From the NCBI GenBank assembly GCA_029204045.2, contig CM055061.1, forward strand, positions 46,090,977 to 46,154,976: DNA of 64,000 nt. Direction: 5' to 3'. Both the position numbers and the translations under genes were made by a program. The notes under the pieces were generated by a model that was given only the letters and a program-made list of their open reading frames with translations, did not search any database and was not told where the DNA came from. Source of the DNA: Tillandsia leiboldiana. Taxonomy: Eukaryota > Streptophyta > Magnoliopsida > Poales > Bromeliaceae. Of the stretch, positions 51,263-63,641 are shown one piece after another (the first letter of the stretch is position 1; each line of letters begins with the position of its first letter).

Positions 51263-53882
51263 TACATCTACCTCTGACTCTCAGTGCTAGTAAGGAACTA
51301 AACGGCCACGTCCTCACCTCGATCAGCTGACTCCGCGTGAGCTAAGCCGGAACAGCAGCCTCAGGAAACCTGTCACCGCAGCGGGTGTGAGAACTACTGC
51401 AAAGGTAGTTCCCAGTGGGTACCGTCTCAAAATCCACGGTATGCCCACTAAGTCTACTGGAGGCACAACAGATAGGTATGCAGATAGATAGATAGATAAA
51501 AGCTGAAAGAAACTATAGCTATCATGTCTCAATCATCATGCTCAAGAAACTCTACAATGATGAAGATGTGCATACACTCGCTACTGCTAACATGCCTCAA
51601 GTATCATGCTCAAAGGAAAACTCATCTATGAACATGCTATGAAACTCACTCACACATATCACCCAATCCCAATGACTGTCCCTCTTTGGACCAGTCAATC
51701 AAGCCTGCGCTCATCTACTGCCGCGCATCCCGTAGGAACGGACTTACGTAGGCATCCACTGCCGCACATCCCGGAGGAACGGACTTACGTAGGGTGTCCC
51801 TCTAGGACCATCTCAGTAATCACATCACAGCCTCGTCAGGCTCGGTATCATCATCGCACCCGGGGCGTAGCTCGAGGGGAGCGACCCCACCGAACTCAAG
51901 TATCTCAAGTATCTCAAGTATCTCATAACTGGCATAAAATGCCAGGCTCAGCAGGCTATAATCCACGATCAAACAGATCGGATCTCAATGCTCAACTAGC
52001 ATAACTCAGTCGGAGGAAGACTCCACGACTCGAACAGAAAAGCCCAAACACTCTCACAGCTATGTCGGAGAACCCTCAACGACTCAATCTGATAATGCAC
52101 GCCCCGTGGCTGAGTCGGGAAACCTCCACGACTCGATCTGCCAGAGCCCCCAAAACTCTCAAGGCTAAGTGGGAGAACCATCTCCACCACTAAATCAGAA
52201 CACGACCCATGATCTAGGGTAACCCAATCAGGGAATACATCCTCAATACCCCGCGAACTCAAGTATCTCAAAACTCTCTCATGACACTAGAAAGTCATCT
52301 CATAATGCTCTAAAAATCCACTCGGCCCTCTGGCACGAGAACACATGCATCCTGAACCTACTCAACCCCTCGGGAAGATCTCAATATTTTAAAACTCTTT
52401 TCAAAACCCAGTTTTCATTAAAACAGGTCCGACGATTTTTAAAACGGTTCAGATGCCAATATAAAGCCAACTAAACATGCAGTCTAGTGTCAAATCACTT
52501 ATAGATCATGCTAAAAATATCTGGGGCTTGCAATTGTATTCCTACAATTTTCTAGGCAACTATCAGATTTACCAGCTATGCAAATAATTAAGCTAAACAT
52601 GATCAACATGCATTCAATAGCTTTAAAGGGCATTCCATACATCTTGAAGAAATTCCAACCCACCTCAAATACTTTCCGAAGGCCACGCCGAAATCGGAGA
52701 AAAAACGGGCGAAAACAGACGAAAAACAGCACTGTGCCTCTCGCGCGCACGCGCGCCGTCGCGCGTCTCGGAAAAATCCACGAAGCTCCGATCAATCCTC
52801 TATCACACTCCCCAAGGTCTCAGCAAGGTCTCCACCTGATCTCGGTCCAAACCGATGTCGCTCCGGAATCCTCCTGCGCACCCAGTCCGCGCCCTCGCCG
52901 CGGCTCCGCACAGTGTGCAGGGCCCTCGCCGTGCTCCTCGCGGCCCGTACAGCACTCCGCTGCACCCTCTCATGGCAGGGAAGAAGAAAAGATGGAATTA
53001 ATACATTTCCCAAGCTCAAAATCAATCTCTGTCCGAATCCGAAAATCCGCGGAAAAGTCGAAAATCCAAAACTCGGAGAAATGCAACGTACTCACCTCCA
53101 CCGTGTCCGCGCACGCACACGAGCCCCAACCGGGCTCTCCAACCGGGCAAGCTCCCTGTCGCGCTCACGATCCACATCCGAAGCCTCGGCGCGAAGAACA
53201 GTCCTCCAAAAATCCACAGCCAACTCTCTCTCTCAATCTCAATCTCTCCCTTTCTCTCATTCTTCCTCTCACTCTTTCTCACTTTCTTTTTCTTTCTCTG
53301 GTTTCCCCCAACGAAAAGGGAGGAGGAGGAGGAGTCTTATATAGAGAGGAGAGGTCTACAAAGTCAACAGAGTGGTTGGAAGCCCATGCCTCAACACTGT
53401 GCACCAATCCGAGCTAATTCTGGGCATTCCCCGAGTCTGTGTTCGGGTACCAGCATTTTGGTACCGGAACACCACCTCTGGTTCCGGTACCAGGCAGCTG
53501 GTTCCGGAACCAAGGGGCCAGTTCCGGAACCAACTGCTTGGTTCCGGAACCCAGCCACCCAGAACCTTCCCGAATCGCGCCGATAACTCACTTCCTCGCC
53601 CCGGGACCTCCGCATCACCCCGAAACCAACCGAACACCTCTGTAAAATCATAATACACATGTCCCAAGGGATCAACTCACAACAAACCCATCCATGAAAC
53701 CAATGCTTGACCCGCAAGCTCTCAATCCGACGCCAACTCACTTTTCTACAAGAATACTTCCGCGTCGCTCCGGGACCACCCGAACCTCTCTGTAAATACA
53801 AACAAAAACTGCTAAAGGTATTTCCACAATACCAGGCTGCCACGTGGAGTCGGCACAATGCCCGAAGCTCCGGTACTCTACA
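51263..53882 (-). repeat. GYP2 3' LTR, main part
   Basis: Includes U3 with the 20-bp-phased palindromes, a sense TATA box (CTATATAAG, 53337-53346), a 41-bp tandem duplication (51717 and 51758, with GGAACGGACTTACGTAGG), a (GATA)n tract near 51482 and an AAGTATCTC repeat (51896-51927). It ends GGTACTCTACA. Predicted ORFs such as 52578-53417 are in LTR sequence and are not genes. Confidence 0.92.
53441..53550. repeat. Six palindromic decamers at exact 20-bp spacing (GYP2 U3)
   Basis: GTTCCGGAAC or a close variant starts at 53441 (GTTCGGGTAC), 53461 (GTACCGGAAC), 53481 (GTTCCGGTAC), 53501, 53521 and 53541. The right LTR repeats the set at 60250, 60270, 60290, 60310, 60330 and 60350. It lies ~100-200 bp upstream of the TATA box. 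Confidence 0.93.
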
Positions 53883-53897
53883 CTCTCCCCTCCTTTT
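53883..53897 (-). promoter_or_regulatory. GYP2 polypurine tract
   Basis: The sense AAAAGGAGGGGAGAG directly abuts the 3' LTR start TGTAGAGTACC. Confidence 0.85.
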
Positions 53898-53949
53898 AAC
53901 GGTTTCGTCCTCGAAACCTCAAAACTCCAGAACTCAGGGGGGTGACTCA

Positions 53950-56030
53950 AATAAGTGGGGATATGAAACTCCCAGCTCATCCTCAGGCTCTCATGTGGCC
54001 TCTCACTCCTCATGATGACTCCATAAGACCTTTACCAAAGGTAAGATCCGGTTGCGTAATTCTCTCGTCTCTCGAGCAAGAATTCGCACCGGTCGCTCCT
54101 GATAGCCCAAGTCCTCGCCTGACTCCAAAGAAACGAAGTCCAAATCATGCAAGGGATCCAAATCCATACTTCCCTCAGAACGGATACACCAACGTCCTCG
54201 TGGGTACTTGCCAAATCATGGCGGTAGCGCAACTCGGTGAACAACTAATCCAATGCGCTCTAACTCCTCGAATATGCCAATAATTTGCGGACTCAACTTC
54301 CCGCGAAATCTCAAATCTACCCATTTCTGCGGATAGTGATTCTCAGAAGTCACCAAAACTCCCTGCTTCCAATTGGCATAACTTTTCCGTTGCTCCTTAG
54401 CAACCACAATGCTGAGAGCTTCACGATGCATTCTTACATCCATCCACGGGGTAAGAAGTCCAACATCAGGAACAACACTCAACCCCTAACCCCTAAAATC
54501 AGCTCTCGGATCTCGGAATCCACGGGCACACAGATGCGGTCCTTGTACTTCAGTACTCCCGCTGCATTCACTGAGAAGTTCCCTCTCTAATCCTGTCCAA
54601 CGGAGTGGGTTACGAGTCCAAAATACAAGTTTTGCCACATTCCCAGGGAACACCACCTTAATCTCAATTCGTCTCAATTACTCTTTCAGCGGCATCTGCT
54701 GAGTAACCATCATACTCCAAAACTGCACCGCTCGCCTATTCAAGGCAGCTGCGACCACATTGGCTTTGTCGAGACGTTACTGTAAGCTCAATCATACATC
54801 CTTAATAACTCTATCCACCGGCATTGCCTCAAATCAAATTCCTTCTGAGTAACCCAGTACCTCAGGTTCTAGGATCGATAGATATCTCAAATCTCTTTCT
54901 ATCTCAAGCAACTATTCACAATGATGTTAATACCATCCACAGCTTGAACTCCTCAAGGTTATGCTGGCACTGCTTAATCCACAACTCTGGACCTCTGTCA
55001 CTATCATGGGTCCAAGCCGAACCTAAACGGCAACACTCTTCGCCGGGTCCACTGTCACTCCTGCGGCTGTAATAACATGGCCTAACCACAAAATCTTCCG
55101 AAGTCTAAGAGCAAATTCTCTTACAACTCGACATCAACTTCTTCTCATAGAAGTTGCAGCACTATCCTTAAGTGCTCCTCGTGCTTAAACTCATCTCGGA
55201 AACCAAATCCGATATAATCAATCAACTGGCCTTGTATAAATTTAACTCAACTACTAGCACGGCAACTCACTGTAGAGCTCAAACTCACACTGGTTCTACT
55301 GCCCGGTCCAAGTACCGCCGGAACACACAAGTCCTCAAATCCAAAAGGCCGCAGGGCCTTAGTCAATCCGCTTGACCTCACTGTAAGCTCAAAATGTCTC
55401 TATCGGGTTCAAACTCTATCTGGCACAGCCCTCAGCTGTAGGGTTCCACAAAGCCTTCAATGTCCCGCAAGGCATCAACCCAACATGATCCAAATCTAAC
55501 TGTGCTCGAATCGTCACAGCACTCTCACCGTTGTGCACTCACAACGTGGCATCACTGTCGTATACCAACGGCATGGCATCACCACCGTGTATCAACGGCG
55601 TGGCATCACCACCGTGTATCAACGGTGTGGTAACACATCCAAAATACCAATCTCTCGGATCCTCACTGTCGTATCCTCACGACGTGGCATGGGGTCACCC
55701 AGACCTCTCGATCCCTCGGATCCGCAGCTGCGCTAACAGCTCTCTCACTGGCTCACGAGTGATACTCCAAGAGATGATGCTGAAGTCGGCGTGGTTTCCA
55801 AAACCACGTCGATCACTATCTCGATCTCAGTCTCACTAAACGGCGGCATCAACATCAGACCAGGTAAACTCCTGTCCGGGGTCACACGGGCGATAAAGAT
55901 ATTCCTTTAGTCCCGGTGCTGCAGTAGGCACCTCTTCTACCGTCGCTAGCAAAGCGACACGACCACGACTCAACCTTTGCCGTGCTCTAGCATCCTCTAT
56001 AACCACACTCCTCCTGGCCAGGTCCACGGA
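53950..56030 (-). pseudogene. pol: GYP2 pol remnant (RT, RNase H traces, integrase)
   Basis: Pieces in order on the minus strand: the pre-RT linker with LSRGRVALLATV (~55900-56020), the RT N terminus (~55750-55850), an RT-end motif LGHVITAAGVTVDPAKS (~55030-55090), a spacer before integrase (54216-54482), the integrase zinc region (VQGPHLCARGFRDPRADF, ~54490-54550), and the integrase C terminus (~53950-54100: PVRILARE, LPLVKVLWSHH, then YPHLF). In-frame TGA stops lie in that C terminus. The catalytic RT centre and much of RNase H are missing. The ending is of the kind seen in plant chromoviruses such as Tekay/Del. Confidence 0.78.
55546..55630. repeat. 27-bp tandem repeat inside the GYP2 pol remnant
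   Basis: Units start at 55546, 55573, 55600 and (partial) 55627 with (G/A)TGGCATCAC and share TATCAACGG. A 27-bp period equals nine codons, but the surrounding frame is already broken. Confidence 0.88.
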
Positions 56031-56499
56031 GGGTCATGTCCACTCTCGGCAATCCAAGATAGCACAACATTGGGATAACCAATCCCTAACCAACCTTATA
56101 TCAACATCTCGGAGCTGATGTAGGACTAACAACTCTAGGATCAAATCCAAGGTATTATCTGCACTGGCAGGACTGGCAACACTCATCCATGCGCTATACG
56201 TGATCTGGAACCTGATCCTCACGTGCACAAGCCAACAGTCCCACCTCCGGCCCACACGCAGCTATCTTTGCTCTAGTAAAGCACACACCAGCGGTGTTGG
56301 CATCAACATGCTCTAACTCCGATGACCATAAGAAAACCACACCTGGTAAGACGCGCTCCACTATCCTGGCGTCCTCTAATCGGCTGCACAATTCATCCAC
56401 AAGATGATGGTGGCCATCGCTCAATCTGCCTCGGCATCTCGGCTCAATCAGCCTACCGGTAAGTCGGATGAACCTCTATCTCCTGTAGGAGTAATGGGG

Positions 56500-57500
56500 T
56501 GCCGTCGCAAGCGGCAATCCAAGAGCACCACGCTGGGACACTCTGCCTGAAATGCCCTGACTATCCATAAGAAAAGCATCGCCCTTTCCCTAAAGTCACT
56601 CTATGGCGATGAATGCGGCTCACCACAAAAGACACAATCATACGAATACTGCTGTTGGTGCCTCGACTGTCGAGAACCTCTTAGTCTCTGTCTCCTCTGA
56701 GACTCATGATCCTGTGACTGGAATCATGGCAACCCCGATCCACTCGACTATCCCAAAATCAGGCGATACTGGACATCTCTCTCTGGAGCTAGTCCCTCGC
56801 TCTCCGTCCCTCTCGGACATGATCACAGACCTCAGTCAATCCATCGGGCATGCACAACCGCTGCATCTGAAGTCGCTCGTCGAGAATATCCAAAATGATA
56901 ACGTCTCGAAGCAGTCCCCTCTCAAACATAATCAACTATCTGGGCCTCATCCTGGCAACATGGGGCACACTGCTCAACCGTCGAAGAAACTCGCTCCAAG
57001 TCCTCGACTGCTCTCCCGGTGGTTCAATAGGACAACTCGACGCCACCAACTCTCGGCGTCCTTATCCAAAGTGCATAACCAAGTGCACCCGATGCTTGTC
57101 CTGGATAACAAGTCCTCAAACACTTCCAAAGCGGCAATCCAGTTCTCGGCCTCTCGAGGCTCCAACTCTGCCCTGAGATCTGTAGGGGATGGAACTGGCG
57201 GATGCACGACTATCAATCAGCAATCTCTCGCTGCTCCCGCACTACTCACAGTGCAAACGGGGCCGAAGTCGACGATGTCGCGGCTGGAGGTACTACGGCG
57301 ATACCTCAAACGATACCCTCTGCTCAACATGCGCATCACGCGCTCCGTGTTCTCTTCCTGGCGCCGCGTCGCCTAAACAACTGAGCTACCTGGGCCCGTA
57401 ACTCGCAGACCTCGCTCTGCTCTGTCCATTCAGCCCCCCGCTGTTCGGGCTCCTCATCCAAGGTCAAACACGCCCTCGCCGCTGCACGGCATCACAGGGC
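56500..57500 (-). pseudogene. gag: GYP2 gag remnant
   Basis: The minus frame 56974-57216 shows a gypsy capsid segment (PREAENWIAALEVFEDLL, DAESWWRRV), like GYP1 EAESWI and EAWWRRV. A first zinc knuckle remnant (CVFCGEPH) lies near 56615-56640, and a second, decayed knuckle (AFQAECPS) just left of it. Frame shifts separate these pieces. The 257-codon plus-strand ORF at 56603-57376 is antisense to this region and has no recognisable domain. Confidence 0.75.
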
Positions 57501-57775
57501 CAACAAGGAGAACAGTCACGGCCAACCAAACCACAAACACTCTCGACCCAATCAAGCGAAAGTCTATAACATGTTAACCGTTCTAAGGTATTATGTTGTC
57601 TGCAGCCAACATAATCACTTTAGAGAATAAACATGTAAAATCACTCGCCCCAATCCCTCGGGGGAGGTACAAACTCAATCAGGACTATCGCTTAAATCAC
57701 GTCTCTCACGACAGTCATCCTACTGTCCAACCAATAGCCTAGGGTCACTAAGTCCTCAACGACCTATATTCCTAG

Positions 57776-57787
57776 GCTCTGATACCA
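57776..57787 (-). promoter_or_regulatory. GYP2 primer binding site (tRNA-iMet)
   Basis: The sense TGGTATCAGAGC lies eight bases from the 5' LTR. Its sequence surroundings (CCTAGGCTCTGATACCACC) match GYP1. Confidence 0.92.
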
Positions 57788-57795
57788 CCCTAATC

Positions 57796-60691
57796 TGTCA
57801 CGCCCCGGGGTCAAAACTGCGACCCGGGCTCGCCAACAGATCCGCCATCTGTACGGAAACTGCCGTACAGACGAAGCGTCTACCCTGCAAGTCAGATCTA
57901 TAGCTATAATGTATCAGAGCTGAAAAAAGACCAGTAGCTACAGAAATCCACTGAACATCTGATATAATAAAAAATCTCAATACAATGTCTCTCAGCTACA
58001 AAAGTACAAGAAATCCTCACTGATCTCTCAGAATGTCCAGTACAAAAGTGGAGTCGTAAAATACACAAGGTACATCTACCTCTGACTCTCAGTGCTGGTA
58101 AGGAACTAAACGGCCACGTCCTCACCTCGATCAGCTGACTCCGCGTGAGCTAAGCCGGAACAGCAGCCTCAGGAAACCTGTCACCGCAGCGGGTGTGAGA
58201 ACTACTGCAAAGGTAGTTCCCAGTGGGTACCGTCTCAAAATCCACGGTATGCCCACTAAGTCTACTGGAGGCACAACAGATAGGTATGCAGATAGATAGA
58301 TAGATAAAAGCTGAAAGAAACTATAGCTATCATGTCTCAATCATCATGCTCAAGAAACTCTACAATGATGAAGATGTGCATACACTCGCTACTGCTAACA
58401 TGCCTCAAGTATCATGCTCAAAGGAAAACTCATCTATGAACATGCTATGAAACTCACTCACACATATCACCCAATCCCAATGACTGTCCCTCTTTGGACC
58501 AGTCAATCAAGCCTGCGCTCATCTACTGCCGCGCATCCCGTAGGAACGGACTTACGTAGGCATCCACTGCCGCACATCCCGGAGGAACGGACTTACGTAG
58601 GGTGTCCCTCTAGGACCATCTCAGTAATCACATCACAGCCTCGTCAGGCTCGGTATCATCATCGCACCCGGGGCGTAGCTCGAGGGGAGCGACCCCACCG
58701 AAATCAAGTATCTCAAGTATCTCAAGTATCTCATAACTGGCATAAAAAGCCAGGCTCAGCAGGCTATAATCCACGATCAAACAGATCGGATCTCAATGCT
58801 CAACTAGCATAACTCAGTCGGAGGAAGACTCCACGACTCGAACAGAAAAGCCCAAACACTCTCACAGCTATGTCGGAGAACCCTCAACGACTCAATCTGA
58901 TAATGCACGCCCCGTGGCTGAGTCGGGAAACCTCCACGACTCGATCTGCCAGAGCCCCCAAAACTCTCAAGGCTAAGTGGGAGAACCATCTCCACCACTA
59001 AATCAGAACACGACCCATGATCTAGGGTAACCCAATCAGGGAATACATCCTCAATACCCCGCGAACTCAAGTATCTCAAAACTCTCTCATGACACTAGAA
59101 AGTCATCTCATAATGCTCTAAAAATCCACTCGGCCCTCTGGCACGAGAACACATGCATCCTGAACCTACTCAACCCCTCGGGAAGATCTCAATATTTTAA
59201 AACTCTTTTCAAAACCCAGTTTTCATTAAAACAGGTCCGACGATTTTTTAAAACGGTTCAGATGCCAATATAAAGCCAACTAAACATGCAGTCTAGTGTC
59301 AAATCACTTCTAGATCATGCTAAAAATATCTGGGGCTTGCAATTGTATTCCTACAATTTTCTAGGCAACTATCAGATTTACCAGCTATGCAAATAATTAA
59401 GCTAAACATGATCAACATGCATTCAATAGCTTTAAAGGGCATTCCATACATCTTGAAGAAATTCCAACCCACCTCAAATACTTTCCGAAGGCCACGCCGA
59501 AATCGGAGAAGAAACGGGCGAAAACAGACGAAAAACAGCACTGTGCCTCTCGCGCGCACGCGCGCCGTCGCGCGTCTCGGAAAAATCCACGAAGCTCCGA
59601 TCAATCCTCTATCACACTCCCCAAGGTCTCAGCAAGGTCTCCACCTGATCTCGGTCCAAACCGATGTCGCTCCGGAATCCTCCTGCGCACCCAGTCCGCG
59701 CCCTCGCCGCGGCTCCGCACAGTGTGCAGGGCCCTCGCCGCGCTCCTCGCGGCCCGGACAGCACTCCGCTGCACCCTCTCATGGCAGGGAAGAAGAAAAG
59801 ATGGAATTAATACATTTCCCAAGCTCAAAATCAATCTCTGTCCGAATCCGAAAATCCGCGAAAAAGTCGAAAATCTAAAACTCGGAGAAATGCAACGTAC
59901 TCACCTCCACCGTGTCCGCGCACGCACACGAGCCCCAACCGGGCTCTCCAACCGGGCAAGCTCCCTGTCGCGCTCACGATCCACATCCGAAGCCTCGGCG
60001 CGAAGAACAGTCCTCCAAAAATCCACAGCCAACTCTCTCTCTCAATCTCGATCTCTCCCTTTCTCTCATTCTTCCTCTCACTCTTTCTCACTTTCTTTTT
60101 CTTTCTCTGGTTTCCCCCAACGAAAAGGGAGGAGGAGGAGGAGTCTTATATAGAGAGGAGAGGTCTACAAAGTCAACAGAGTGGTTGGAAGCCCATACCT
60201 CAACACTGTGCACCAATCCGAGCTAATTCTGGGCATTCCCCGAGTCTGTGTTCGGGTACCAGCATTTTGGTACCGGAACACCACCTCTGGTTCCGGTACC
60301 AGGCAGCTGGTTCCGGAACCAAGGGGCCAGTTCCGGAACCAACTGCTTGGTTCCGGAACCCAGCCACCCAGAACCTTCCCGAGTCGCGCCGATAACTCAC
60401 TTCCTCGCCCCGGGACCTCCGCATCACCCCGAAACCAACCGAACACCTCTGTAAAATCATAATACACATGTCCCAAGGGATCAACTCACAACAAACCCAT
60501 CCATGAAACCAATGCTTGACCCGCAAGCTCTCAATCCGACGCCAACTCACTTTTCTACAAGAATACTTCCGCGTCGCTCCGGGACCACCCGAACCTCTCT
60601 GTAAATACAAACAAAAACTGCTAAAGGTATTTCCACAATACCAGGCTGCCACGTGGAGTCGGCACAATGCCCGAAGCTCCGGTACTCTACA
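57796..60691 (-). repeat. GYP2 5' LTR (complete, 2896 bp)
   Basis: TGTCACGCC...GGTACTCTACA. The U5 hairpin arms are CTGTACGG/CCGTACAG at 57849-57856 and 57863-57870. TATA box near 60146-60155, phased palindromes 60250-60359, and one ERSE-like ACAAT-N9-CCACG near 60635-60653. It preserves the uninterrupted COP3 target site. Confidence 0.94.
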
Positions 60692-60696
60692 ACATG

Positions 60697-61646
60697 AACG
60701 ATCCGGATCGGGCATTTCAATCCAGATCCCGAACCCTGTTTTTCTGGAATAGCCTGACTCGTTACGACGATCCGGATCACAGTAAATCCGATCCGGATCG
60801 CCGTCCTGAAAATTTCCAGATAAGGTAAGTTTTTTATTCTTATCTCTTTCCAAAGGTTTCTAAACTATAAATAGACATTTAGGGTTTCTCAAAAACGTGG
60901 GGAGCACGGCCGATCAATTGATAAAACACTTGAGAGCAACCCTAGAGGCTAGGTTTTTATCGTTCTTCTTTATAGCCTCTTTTAGGTCAATTCGACGGTT
61001 CTTTCAAGAACATATCTTTTGTCGAATTGATCTAATCTTTGCTTAGAGATTTTTCCCATGGATCTTCATTGATAATCTAAGCAAAGGATCACCATCGAAG
61101 CCAATATTCTTACCGGCTGAGTTTGCGTCGTGGATTCGACGTGGCATCGTGGATTCGGTGTGCTAAAGGCGTTTCGTGGATTCGAAACGTGTGCTCGTGG
61201 ATTCGAGTGGCGTTCGTGGATTCGAACGTGTGCAGTGGACGTGCAATCGTTGGAGCGCAAGGTCCGAAGAAGTTGAAGGAGGGGTTAAATCCGTGGAGAC
61301 GGTAATCACCTTGTTATTCTTCTTTTCTTAGTGGATTGTTATTGCGTGGACATCCAATCGGTGAGCGCAAGGTCCGAAGAAGCTGAAGGAGGGGTTTGAG
61401 TCCGTGGAGTCGGTAATCACCTTGTTATTCTTCTATTCTTAGTGGATTATTATTGCGTGTTGGTCCCGTGGTTTTTCTCCTGGATTGGAGTCTCCACGTA
61501 TATCTCGGTGTGCTGTTTTTATTTTCCGCATTCGTTTTTATTTTGCACTGAGATTTGGTTTTATAAGTATTACACCTATTCACCCCCCCTCTAGTTGTTT
61601 GATAGTACCTATTTAGATCCTTGTGGATCCAATATATAAACCTACA
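60697..61646 (+). repeat. COP4 5' LTR, right part
   Basis: Continues from 44581. Palindrome pairs at 60700/60719 and 60769/60790. TATA box CTATAAATAG at 60865-60874. Hairpin array at 61125-61229. Near-duplicated leader segments (GCGCAAGGTCCGAAGAAG at ~61255 and ~61364). The end is AAACCTACA. LTR total ~1398 bp. Confidence 0.92.
61125..61229 (+). repeat. UGGAUU hairpin array (COP4 LTR)
   Basis: Five TGGATT loops in the sense strand with arms CGTCG/CGACG (61126-61141), CATCG/CGGTG (61145-61160, one G-U pair), CGTTTCG/CGAAACG (61170-61189), CTCG/CGAG (61194-61207) and CGTTCG/CGAACG (61211-61228). Most stems are flanked by a further G-U pair. Confidence 0.92.
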
Positions 61647-61648
61647 AT

Positions 61649-61660
61649 TGGTATCAGAGC
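61649..61660 (+). promoter_or_regulatory. COP4 primer binding site (tRNA-iMet)
   Basis: TGGTATCAGAGC lies two bases after the LTR end. Confidence 0.93.
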
Positions 61661-61680
61661 GGGTTTTAGGTTTATCTATC

Positions 61681-63641
61681 ATGTTGGGTGAAAGTGGTAA
61701 TATTTATAGACCTCCTCTTTTTGATGGGACTAATTATGCTTATTGGAAAGTGCGGATGAGAGCTTTTCTCATCGCAATTGATGAGCGGGTATGGCAATCC
61801 GTGGAATACGGTTGGGTGTATCCTGTTGAGGAAGTAGGAAATTCTACCATCCCAAAACCTCGCTCTAGATGGTCCAAATAGGAATTTGAAAGATCTTCTT
61901 ACAATGGGAAAGGTATGAACGCTTTATTTAATTCTCTTTCCTCGACTGAGTTCACACGAATTTCCGCGTGTGAAACCGCGAAGGAAATTTGGGATATTCT
62001 CAAAATTACACATGAGGGTACTAATCTTGTAAAAATTCAAAAGCTCCAGATGCTTACAAGTCAATTTGACTCTATTCATATGGAAGAGCTTGAATTGTTT
62101 ACAGATTATTACACTAGACTTCAAGATGTAATCAATACTTGTGCTAATTTAGGAGAAAAGATCCCGGAGTCGAGAATTGTAAGAAAGATACTTCGGACTC
62201 TTCCGGAACGGTTTAGGGCAAAGGTTACCGCCATTGAAACCGTTAGTCATCCGGATGAGATGAGTGTAGAGGAATTAGTAGGCGCTTTGCAAACTTATGA
62301 AATGACTTTTCCTTCTAATCAAGTTTCTTCCAAGTCTTCTTCTAAGCTTACAGGTATTGCATTCAAATCAACAAAGGAAGAAGATAGCGAATCGAGTTCC
62401 GACGATGAAATCTCTTTTGCCGATTTTGAAGAACAATTGGCGCGGATCACAAAGAAATTTCGTCGGAAGTTTTGGAAGAATCGAACCGATGGATCTTCAT
62501 CCACGAAACCTTCTAAAGGATCATCGGGTTCTAAATCCTCTAACCTCAAAAGCTTTGCAAAACCTTCTAAAGAAAAAGAAAAAGATGATTTCGAAGGGGA
62601 AATCCAATGCTATAGATGCAAAGGCTACGGCCATTTTTCAACGGAATGTCCTTCTCCGAAATCATATAAAAAGAAGGCTTTGCAAGCGAAAACTTGGGAC
62701 GATTCTACTTCTAATGAATCGACCTCAAGTAAAGAGGAAAAAGTCGTTGCCTTACATGCTTCTGAAATTCCCTCTTCTAATGTTTGTTTATCATCTTTAA
62801 TCACTGACTCTATTCCTTTGATTTTGCATGAAACATCAACATCCAACGGAGAGTCATCAAGTGAGGGGGAGTCGGACGAAGAAGAACTCGTTGAGGCATA
62901 TCAACAACTTCTTGCGGAATCTAAGAAGATGGCCAAGCATATCAAGAAGTTGAGGAAGCAACGACTTGAGAATCAAGACGAGAATCATGCTTTAAAGATC
63001 AAACTTCATGATCTCGAGGAGGAACGAGAGCTTTATTGGATAATAATAAAATCCTCCAGGAAAAGATAAATCAATCGGAAACGATCGTTAATTCCCATAT
63101 TAACAAGATTGATTTTCTAGAAAAACAGTTTGAGGAGATTCATGTCACCAACCAAGTTTTGACCAAGCAAGTTCATGAACTCAAATTCGACATACAAAGG
63201 CTTTCAACCGGTTCCAAGAAACTAGATTGTATGTCCGGATTAGGTCAAACAAGCAAGGTTGGTTTGGGATTCAAAAAGGACCAAACTGTGCATGCTTCAA
63301 GTTCCACAATGAAATTGAAAGGAAGAACTTGTCACTTATGTGGACTTGAAGGACATCTGGTGAAGAATTGCCCGAAAATAGGAAAGAAGAGTCCTTCGGC
63401 AACTTCATCTACGGAGCGAACTCAACGGAATCAAAAGACACATCAAGTCAATGGAGTTCACTCAAACCACCAAAGGTCCGAGCCACAACGTCAATCATAC
63501 AAGTGGATTACTGCGAGGCAAAGACCTAAGGTGGATCAACAGTCAAAGCTATCATCTCCCAACCACAATGAATCAAGACAACCCAAAATTCGACAATTTT
63601 GGATTCGGAAAGGTGATATCTTTCCTTGTCTTAAGTTCTAA
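61681..63641 (+). pseudogene. gag: COP4 Gag (nonsense and frameshift)
   Basis: ATG at 61681 (MLGESGNIYRPPLFDG). Closely related to COP3 Gag throughout. A GAG-to-TAG change at 61879-61881 stops the frame after 66 codons. A frame shift near 63030, at the start of the coiled coil's second half, moves the rest into another frame (to 63641). Both zinc knuckles (CYRCKGYGHFSTEC and CHLCGLEGHLVKNC) are present. It ends FWIRKGDIFPCLKF-stop, exactly like COP3, so the gag-only end is a shared family trait. Confidence 0.93.

Larger units (their letters stand above)
44582..60691 (-). mobile_element. GYP2: decayed Ty3/gypsy element, complete with TSD
   Basis: LTRs: left 44582-44856 plus 51263-53882 (2895 bp once COP3 is removed), right 57796-60691 (2896 bp), with roughly 14 substitutions and one indel between them. 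The TSD is ACATG on both sides. PBS at 57776-57787 and PPT at 53883-53897 give a minus orientation. The 3.9-kb interior has recognisable but multiply broken gag, RT and integrase. The low LTR divergence beside a heavily broken interior suggests it moved using proteins from another element. Confidence 0.93.

Noticed and set aside
51470..51500. GATA microsatellite as a notable locus
   Set aside because: A short (GATA)n tract present in both GYP2 LTRs. An ordinary simple repeat.
52578..53417. 279-codon ORF in GYP2 LTR (and its counterpart near 59387-60226)
   Set aside because: It is inside LTR U3/R sequence, the right copy is frame-broken, and there is no domain. Its GTG/VPVPG-like stretches come from the 20-bp palindrome array.
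56603..57376. 257-codon plus-strand ORF in GYP2
   Set aside because: It is antisense to the gag remnant (capsid and zinc-knuckle traces on the minus strand) and has no recognisable feature of its own.
61649..61662. A tRNA-Met fragment or gene at TGGTATCAGAGC sites
   Set aside because: There is no cloverleaf. The 12-base match next to each LTR is the primer binding site.
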